From Thiomicrorhabdus sp034722175 (GTDB taxonomy: Bacteria; Pseudomonadota; Gammaproteobacteria; Thiomicrospirales; Thiomicrospiraceae), in the NCBI GenBank assembly GCA_034722175.1, contig JAYENR010000063.1, positions 1 to 19,196 of the forward strand: a stretch of DNA of 19,196 nucleotides, written 5' to 3'. Shown here piece after piece: positions 14,113 through 19,196 of the stretch. The notes below the pieces were generated by a model that made no database searches, had not been told where the DNA came from, and saw only the letters and a list, made by a program, of their open reading frames with translations. The number at the start of each line of letters is the position of its first letter. Position 1 is the first letter of the stretch. Both the position numbers and the translations under genes were made by a program.

Positions 14113-16203
14113 ATGGTAAAAGTAGAAATTAACGGACAAGTTATCGAAGCGCACGAAGGTGACATGCTGATTGATGTCGCGGATGACGCACAGATTGCAA
14201 TTCCCCGTTTTTGTTACCACAGAAAGCTATCAATTGCGGCAAACTGTCGCATGTGTCTTGTGGAAGTAGAAGGTGCGTGGAAGCCACTTCCAGCTTGTGC
14301 TACCCCTGTTACTGACGGTATGAAAGTTCATACTAAATCAGCTAAAGCGATTGCGGCTCAGAAATCAGTTATGGAGTTCCTACTGATTAACCATCCACTT
14401 GATTGTCCTATTTGTGATCAAGGTGGAGAGTGTGAGTTACAAGACGTTGCCATGGAGCATGGTGATGATGTATCTCGTTTCACTGAAGCTAAACGTATTG
14501 TCAGTGATCGTGATGCAGGTTCACTGATCAGTACGGATATGACACGTTGTATTCACTGTACTCGTTGTGTACGTTTTGGCCAGGAAGTGGCTGGAATGAT
14601 GGAGCTAGGTGCAACCGGGCGTAGTGAATGGATGGAAATTGGTACTTATATTGAGAAGTCAATTACCTCTGAAATGTCAGGAAATATGATTGATTTATGC
14701 CCAGTTGGAGCTTTGACTTCTAAACCTTACCGTTACTCTGCACGTGCTTGGGAGCTAAAAGCTCATAAAGCGATTGCGGCACACGACAGTATCGGTTCAA
14801 ACATCATTGTTCACACTAAAGAGAATGATGTGAAACGTGTTGTTCCTGGTGAAAATGAATCAATCAATGAAGTATGGCTATCCGATAGAGATCGTTTTTC
14901 ATACGAAGGTGTTAACTCTGCCGAGCGTTTAGCGCAACCACAAGTTAAGCAAAACGGTGAGTGGAAAACAGTCGACTGGGAAACAGCGTTAGCCTTTGCT
15001 GTTGAAGGGTTACAGGCTCAATTATCCGATGCTTCTAAAGTCAGTGTTTTGGCTTCGGCAAACTCAACACTTGAAGAGCTTCACCTATTACAGAAACTAG
15101 CACGTGGACTTAAGATTGAGAATATTGACCACCGTTTACGTCAGTCTGATTTCTCAGCTGATAAGTTAGGGTTCAATACACCAAACTTAGCTGTTGATCT
15201 AGCCGATGTAGATTCTCTGAATTCATTGTTAATCGTTGGTTCTTATCTAAGAAAAGAGTTACCAATTCTTAACCATCGTGTTCGAAAAGCTTTTCAAAAT
15301 GGTGCTGAAATTCACGTTGTAAACCCGGTTGATTTTGACTTTAACTACAAGGTTGCAAATTCTGCTATTAATGCTGAGAGTTTAGTGTTCGAACTTGCCT
15401 CGATCGCTAAGGCAGCGGTTGAAATTGCCAGCGAAAGTGAACAGGCCTGGTTAGATTCTGCTGAAGTGAATGAGATGCATCGTTCAATTGTTCAATCATT
15501 GAAAGCGGCTGACAATGCAGCGGTCATGATTGGTCAAATCAGTCAAACAAATTCTAATTATGCAACGATCCAGAAGTTAGCAGCCATTATTGCCGATGCA
15601 ACAGGTGCGACATTAAGTATTCTTCCTATGTCTGCAAATGAGGTGGGTGCACACTTAGTAAATTGTCTGCCAACTAAGGGTTTAAATGCAGCTGAAATGC
15701 TAGATAGTAATATGAATGCATTTATTAACTTTGGTATTGAGCCAGAAATGGACTCAATTCAAGGTGAGAAAGCGTTATCAGCAATGAAAAACGCTGGTTT
15801 TGTTGTCAACTTTACAGCCTTTGATAGTGAAGCACAGCGTGATTATGCCGATGTATTGCTTCCAATTGCGACATTTGTTGAGACAGCTGGAACCTTTGTC
15901 AATGCTAATGGGTTGAAGCAGTCATTTAAGATGACCGTTGAACCACAAGGTGAAGCAAAAGCAGGATGGAAAATTTTACGTGTACTTGGAAACATGTTTG
16001 AGATTGATGGATTTGATCAAACTCACTCTAATCAAGTATTGGCTGAGGTATTGGATAACACTACTTCAAGCTTGGACTTCTCGAAAATTGAGAGTCAGTT
16101 AAATAGCGACAATGAAACTTATAGCATTGTGGCACCTTATTCAATTGACGGAATCGTCAGACGTTCGCCTTCTTTGCAAGCAACGCCTGATGCATCTGTG
16201 TAA
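14113..16203 (+). CDS. nuoG: NADH-quinone oxidoreductase subunit G
   Basis: Largest peripheral subunit (75-kDa homologue), wiring electrons from NuoF towards NuoI. The ferredoxin-like N-terminus holds N1b ([2Fe-2S]; Cys34, 45, 48, 62), N5 (His94, Cys98, 101, 107) and N4 (Cys146, 149, 152, 196). After residue 199 comes a degenerate molybdopterin-oxidoreductase-like domain. The region that holds N7 cysteines in E. coli reads KAIAAHDSIGSNIIVHTK and has none, so this is the short N7-less form, as in mitochondria (696 residues against about 908 in E. coli). The C-terminus RRSPSLQATPDA is typical of the short type. The ribosome binding site is weak. Confidence 0.96.
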   Translation: MVKVEINGQVIEAHEGDMLIDVADDAQIAIPRFCYHRKLSIAANCRMCLVEVEGAWKPLPACATPVTDGMKVHTKSAKAIAAQKSVMEFLLINHPLDCPICDQGGECELQDVAMEHGDDVSRFTEAKRIVSDRDAGSLISTDMTRCIHCTRCVRFGQEVAGMMELGATGRSEWMEIGTYIEKSITSEMSGNMIDLCPVGALTSKPYRYSARAWELKAHKAIAAHDSIGSNIIVHTKENDVKRVVPGENESINEVWLSDRDRFSYEGVNSAERLAQPQVKQNGEWKTVDWETALAFAVEGLQAQLSDASKVSVLASANSTLEELHLLQKLARGLKIENIDHRLRQSDFSADKLGFNTPNLAVDLADVDSLNSLLIVGSYLRKELPILNHRVRKAFQNGAEIHVVNPVDFDFNYKVANSAINAESLVFELASIAKAAVEIASESEQAWLDSAEVNEMHRSIVQSLKAADNAAVMIGQISQTNSNYATIQKLAAIIADATGATLSILPMSANEVGAHLVNCLPTKGLNAAEMLDSNMNAFINFGIEPEMDSIQGEKALSAMKNAGFVVNFTAFDSEAQRDYADVLLPIATFVETAGTFVNANGLKQSFKMTVEPQGEAKAGWKILRVLGNMFEIDGFDQTHSNQVLAEVLDNTTSSLDFSKIESQLNSDNETYSIVAPYSIDGIVRRSPSLQATPDASV

Positions 16204-16226
16204 CTGGCCAGTAGAGGATAATATTG

Positions 16227-17288
16227 ATGTTTGACGCTCTTCAAGCTTTTTTATCAACATTTTTATATGATTGGTTAGCGATTCTGATTACGCTTGTATT
16301 GCAAGCAGTAGTGGTTATTCTGCCAATTATGTTAACTGTTGCTTGGTTAACTTATGCAGAACGAAAGGTGATTGGTTACATGCAGGTTCGTATGGGACCT
16401 AACCGTGTTGGACCGATTGGTTTATTACAACCTATTGCAGATGCCCTAAAGTTAATGACAAAAGAGGTGATCTTTCCTCAGCAATCGAATAAGTTCCTGT
16501 TTATTATTGCGCCTGTCATGGCGATTGCTCCAGCGGTTGCAGTTTGGGCAGTCATTCCATTTTCTCCAGAGGTGGTAGTAACGGATATTAATGCGGGTAT
16601 TCTTTATGTATTAGCCGTTTCAGCCATTTTGGTTTACGGAACCATCATTGCGGGTTGGGCTTCTAACTCTAAGTATGCTTTCTTAGGAGCGTTACGTGGT
16701 GCAGCTCAAAAGATTTCATATGAGATCGCAATGGGGTTTGCTTTAGTAACGGTATTAATGATCGCTGGAACTATGAACCTACAAGAGATTGTTGAAGGTC
16801 AGCAGGGTGGAATGCTTAACTGGTATCTACTGCCATTACTTCCAATGTTTGTTGTCTACTTCTTATCAGGCCTGGCAGAAACTAACCGTACGCCTTTCGA
16901 TATTATCGAGGGTGAGGCTGAGATTGTTGCTGGTTTCCACGTTGAGTATTCTGGTATGACCTTTGGTGTATTCATGTTGGCTGAGTACGCAATGATGATC
17001 TTGATCTCATTTATGACAGCCATTATGTTCTTAGGTGGTTGGTTATCGCCATTTGAAGGTATTCCTGTTTTAGAAACCTTGTTTAGTTGGGTTCCTGCAT
17101 TTGGTTGGTTAGCATTTAAAGTGAGTTTCCTACTATTTGTATTCTTATGGTTACGTGCAACGTTCCCTAGATACCGTTATGACCAGTTAATGCGTCTTGG
17201 TTGGAAAGTGTTAATTCCTGTGACAATCGTTTGGGTATTCGTTGTTGGTGCAATGCAATATTTCTCTTTCGGTCCTTGGTTTAATTAG
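16227..17288 (+). CDS. nuoH: NADH-quinone oxidoreductase subunit H
   Basis: Membrane subunit (ND1 homologue) that forms the membrane side of the quinone tunnel and links electron transfer to proton pumping. A hydrophobic protein of 353 residues with about eight predicted TM helices. The conserved first cytoplasmic loop TYAERKVIGYMQVRMGPNRV is present, as is the acidic loop AETNRTPFDIIEGEAEIV rich in Glu/Asp at the tunnel entrance. The start is ATG 16227 with AGAGGA 8 nt upstream; the adjacent in-frame TTG at 16224 would add one residue and is less likely. nuoI follows after 8 bp. Confidence 0.96.
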   Translation: MFDALQAFLSTFLYDWLAILITLVLQAVVVILPIMLTVAWLTYAERKVIGYMQVRMGPNRVGPIGLLQPIADALKLMTKEVIFPQQSNKFLFIIAPVMAIAPAVAVWAVIPFSPEVVVTDINAGILYVLAVSAILVYGTIIAGWASNSKYAFLGALRGAAQKISYEIAMGFALVTVLMIAGTMNLQEIVEGQQGGMLNWYLLPLLPMFVVYFLSGLAETNRTPFDIIEGEAEIVAGFHVEYSGMTFGVFMLAEYAMMILISFMTAIMFLGGWLSPFEGIPVLETLFSWVPAFGWLAFKVSFLLFVFLWLRATFPRYRYDQLMRLGWKVLIPVTIVWVFVVGAMQYFSFGPWFN

Positions 17289-17296
17289 AGGTAAAA

Positions 17297-17788
17297 ATGG
17301 TTAAATTTATTAAACATCAAGTTAAGACTTTCGGGTTAACCGAACTCTTTAAAGGGCTTGCAGTTACCGGAAAGTACCTCTTCAAAAAGAAGATTACAGT
17401 TCGTTATCCAGAAGAGAAAACACCACTATCTCCTCGTTTTCGTGGGCATCATGCTCTACGCCGTTATGAAAATGGTGAAGAGCGTTGTATCGCGTGTAAA
17501 TTATGTGAAGCAGTGTGTCCGGCTAATGCCATTACCATTGAATCAGAAGAGCGTGAAGATGGTTCTCGTCGTACCACACAATATGATATTGATATGTTCA
17601 AGTGTATCTATTGTGGCTTCTGTGAAGAAGCATGCCCGGTAGATGCGGTTGTTGAGACACGTGTCTTTGAATACGAATTCCATGAACGTGGTCCTCACAT
17701 TATGACGAAAGACAAGTTATTGGCTTTTGGTGATAAACACGAAGAGCAGATTGCAGCTGATCGAGCTGCCGATGCTAAGTACCGTTAA
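17297..17788 (+). CDS. nuoI: NADH-quinone oxidoreductase subunit I
   Basis: Peripheral-arm subunit (TYKY homologue) with two [4Fe-4S] clusters, N6a and N6b, passing electrons from NuoG to N2 in NuoB. It is a ferredoxin-type protein of 163 residues. The first cluster motif has Cys64, 67, 70 and 74 (CIACKLCEAVCP) and the second Cys103, 106, 109 and 113 (CIYCGFCEEACP); in each, the fourth Cys crosses over to the other cluster in this fold. The N-terminal amphipathic helix region (GLTELFKGLAVTGKYLF) is typical of the membrane-touching end. The ribosome binding site is GAGGTAAAA. Confidence 0.97.
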   Translation: MVKFIKHQVKTFGLTELFKGLAVTGKYLFKKKITVRYPEEKTPLSPRFRGHHALRRYENGEERCIACKLCEAVCPANAITIESEEREDGSRRTTQYDIDMFKCIYCGFCEEACPVDAVVETRVFEYEFHERGPHIMTKDKLLAFGDKHEEQIAADRAADAKYR

Positions 17789-17804
17789 TTGAAGAGAGTT
17801 TGAT

Positions 17805-18446
17805 ATGACATTTGAGCAATTTATATTTTACGTACTAGCTGGAATCGCAGTGATCTCTGCTTTTATGGTAATTACCGTAAAAAATCCAGTTAAAGCAGCC
17901 CTTTGGTTAGTGGTCGCTTTTATTGGAACAGCCGCTATTTGGATTATGGCTCAGGCTGAATTCTTAGGTTTAGTTTTAATATTGGTTTACGTTGGAGCCG
18001 TAATGGTTCTCTTCCTTTTCGTTGTGATGATGCTTGATATTAATTTGGCGCAGTTGAAGGAAGGTTTCACTAAATATCTACCGATCGGTGCCATGGCGTC
18101 TATTGCGACCTTTGCAATGATGTATATGGTGTTAGGTCCAGATCACTTTGGTTTAGAGGTGACAGGTGCTCCGGTTGTACACGATGCGGATTACAACAAT
18201 ACTAAGGCGATTGCGGTTCCTCTATATACGACACACGCCTATGCGTTTATCTTAGCTGCCGTGCTGCTTCTAGTGGGTATTGTTGCGGCGATTGCATTGA
18301 CGTTACGTCATCGTCCAGCAGGTGAAGTGTTGTATCAGAACATTGATAAGCAAGTTAAAACTCAGGCATCAGATCGTTTGAGAATTGTAAAAATGGATGC
18401 AGTGGTTGAAAAACCAGTTGCCCCTAAAGAGGAGGAAGACAAGTGA
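17805..18446 (+). CDS. nuoJ: NADH-quinone oxidoreductase subunit J
   Basis: Membrane-arm subunit (ND6 homologue). At 213 residues it has five hydrophobic segments at about 3-23, 29-49, 53-77, 91-112 and 143-167. The third contains LVLILVYVGAVMVLFLFVVMM, the segment with the pi-bulge helix that moves in the catalytic cycle. The C-terminal tail of about 45 residues is polar and cytoplasmic, ending in a charged stretch (EKPVAPKEEEDK). A GAAGAGAG site precedes the ATG. The tail-encoding DNA also carries the very strong ribosome binding site of nuoK, whose GTG start overlaps the nuoJ stop codon. Confidence 0.95.
   Translation: MTFEQFIFYVLAGIAVISAFMVITVKNPVKAALWLVVAFIGTAAIWIMAQAEFLGLVLILVYVGAVMVLFLFVVMMLDINLAQLKEGFTKYLPIGAMASIATFAMMYMVLGPDHFGLEVTGAPVVHDADYNNTKAIAVPLYTTHAYAFILAAVLLLVGIVAAIALTLRHRPAGEVLYQNIDKQVKTQASDRLRIVKMDAVVEKPVAPKEEEDK
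18430..18435 (+). promoter_or_regulatory. Consensus ribosome binding site of nuoK, fixing its GTG start
   Basis: AGGAGG, within AGAGGAGGA, lies inside the nuoJ 3' end, 7 nt before the GTG at 18443. It is the strongest Shine-Dalgarno in the window and compensates for the non-ATG start codon. The GTG overlaps the nuoJ stop as GTGA. Confidence 0.85.
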
Positions 18447-18748
18447 TAGCTTTATCAGATTACCTAATTTTTGGTGCTGTTCTATTTTCGATCAGTATGG
18501 CAGGTATCTTCCTTAACCGTAAGAATGTGATTGTGCTATTAATGGCAATTGAACTTATGCTTTTAGCTGTGAACACAAACTTAGTAGCATTCTCACATTA
18601 TCTAAATGATGTGACAGGGCAGATCTTTGTCTTCTTTATCTTGACGGTAGCCGCTGCTGAAGCAGCTATTGGTCTTGCTATTATCGTTCTTGTATTCCGT
18701 AACCGTAAGAGCATCAATGTTGATGATCTTGGTTCACTGAAGGGGTAG
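18443..18748 (+). CDS. nuoK: NADH-quinone oxidoreductase subunit K
   Basis: Small membrane-arm subunit (ND4L homologue) of the proton-transfer path. It has 101 residues and three TM helices at about 4-24, 29-52 and 60-86. The two membrane-embedded glutamates are kept: Glu37 (AIELMLLAVN) and Glu73 (AAAEAAIGLA), equivalent to E. coli Glu36 and Glu72. The start is GTG, supported by the AGGAGG at 18430-18435 and by N-terminal agreement with the family. It overlaps nuoJ by four bases, so translation is probably coupled. nuoL follows after 3 bp. Confidence 0.96.
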   Translation: MIALSDYLIFGAVLFSISMAGIFLNRKNVIVLLMAIELMLLAVNTNLVAFSHYLNDVTGQIFVFFILTVAAAEAAIGLAIIVLVFRNRKSINVDDLGSLKG

Positions 18749-18751
18749 TTG

Positions 18752-19196
18752 ATGTTACATACAATTCTTACAGTCATCTTTTTAGCACCTCTAGTCGGTG
18801 CTTTGATTGCCGGTTTATTCGGCCGTCAAGTAGGGCGTAAAGGTGCTCATTCGGCGACTATTGTTGGGGTAGCGATCTCAGCGGTTCTTTCTGCTTATGT
18901 GTTCTTTGAGTTCGTTTTGAATGGTCATGAAGCCTATAACGCAAGTTTATATACGTGGATGGTGTCTGACGGTATTCGTTTTGAACTGGGTTATATGATT
19001 GATGAACTATCTGCAACGATGATGTTGGTGGTTACGTTTGTTTCATTAATGGTTCATATCTACACGATTGGGTATATGGATCACGATGAAGATTACGATC
19101 ATAACGATCCGTATTATCAGCGTTTCTTCAGTTATATCTCTCTATTCACATTCTCAATGCTTTCATTGGTTATGGCTAACAACTTCTTACAACTGT
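18752..19196 (+). CDS. nuoL: NADH-quinone oxidoreductase subunit L, partial (N-terminal 148 residues)
   Basis: Antiporter-like proton-pumping subunit (ND5 homologue) at the distal membrane arm. Only the first 148 codons are inside the window; the frame runs open off the right edge. It begins MLHTILTVIFLAPLVGALIA, and two N-terminal hydrophobic segments are visible at about 3-23 and 34-55. The family block MIDELSATMMLVVTFVSLMV then HIYTIGYMDHD is present, followed by RFFSYISLFTFSMLSLVM. The ATG follows AAGGGG (18740-18745) with 6-nt spacing and begins 3 bp after the nuoK stop. nuoM and nuoN are expected beyond the edge. Confidence 0.95.
   Translation, partial: MLHTILTVIFLAPLVGALIAGLFGRQVGRKGAHSATIVGVAISAVLSAYVFFEFVLNGHEAYNASLYTWMVSDGIRFELGYMIDELSATMMLVVTFVSLMVHIYTIGYMDHDEDYDHNDPYYQRFFSYISLFTFSMLSLVMANNFLQL

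Noticed and set aside
17358..17642. 94-codon forward frame with several cysteines inside nuoI
   Set aside because: It is an alternative frame of the nuoI ferredoxin motifs; the cysteines arise from shifted TGT codons and not from a real CxxC pattern.
1..19196. CRISPR array, insertion sequence, prophage or defence island
   Set aside because: No regularly spaced repeats, transposase, integrase or target-site duplications were seen; every gene is a conserved core gene in tight operon spacing.

Overview
The window is ordinary chromosomal housekeeping DNA from a gammaproteobacterium with moderately AT-rich coding sequence. Gene content and order suggest a deep-branching gammaproteobacterium. A relative of the Thiomicrospira/Hydrogenovibrio (Piscirickettsiaceae) group is my best guess, but this is inference from synteny and protein character, not a measured placement. 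No mobile element, CRISPR array, phage gene, toxin-antitoxin pair or other accessory island is visible. I found no undescribed multi-gene system, and the points worth a second look are small regulatory-scale structures between genes.

Layout. (1) 1-2808: a long palindrome, then purF (purine synthesis) and metZ (methionine synthesis), both forward, a pairing also known from Pseudomonas. (2) 2867-3175: yhbY on the minus strand, divergent from rlmE across a 62-bp gap. (3) 3238-5917: rlmE (23S rRNA methyltransferase) and ftsH (membrane AAA protease), followed by a strong intrinsic terminator at 5939-5962. (4) 5983-9428: folP, glmM, tpiA, secG and tRNA-Leu(GAG). This matches the E. coli yhbY-rlmE-ftsH-folP-glmM-secG-leuU order, with tpiA inserted before secG. 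(5) 9499 to the end: the respiratory Complex I operon nuoA-nuoL in canonical order. nuoC and nuoD are separate genes, and nuoL is cut by the window edge.

How the genes work together. The rlmE/yhbY and ftsH genes serve ribosome maturation and membrane-protein quality control. folP and glmM make folate and the cell-wall precursor GlcN-1-P, tpiA is central carbon metabolism, and secG belongs to the Sec translocon. The nuo genes encode the 14-subunit proton-pumping NADH:quinone oxidoreductase: NuoE, F and G form the NADH-oxidising arm, NuoB, C, D and I the connecting arm with clusters N2, N6a and N6b, and NuoA, H, J, K and L the membrane arm. All catalytic residues and iron-sulfur ligands checked are intact. 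NuoG is the short form without ligands for the extra N7 cluster. Spacing is tight throughout, and nuoA/B, nuoD/E and nuoJ/K overlap, implying translational coupling.

Non-coding stretches. No gap exceeds 100 bp. The informative ones are the 18-bp-stem palindrome before purF with a TTGACA box in its loop, the yhbY/rlmE divergent region, the ftsH terminator overlapped by a possible folP promoter, an 18-bp dyad before tpiA, and the tRNA-Leu plus hairpin between secG and nuoA.
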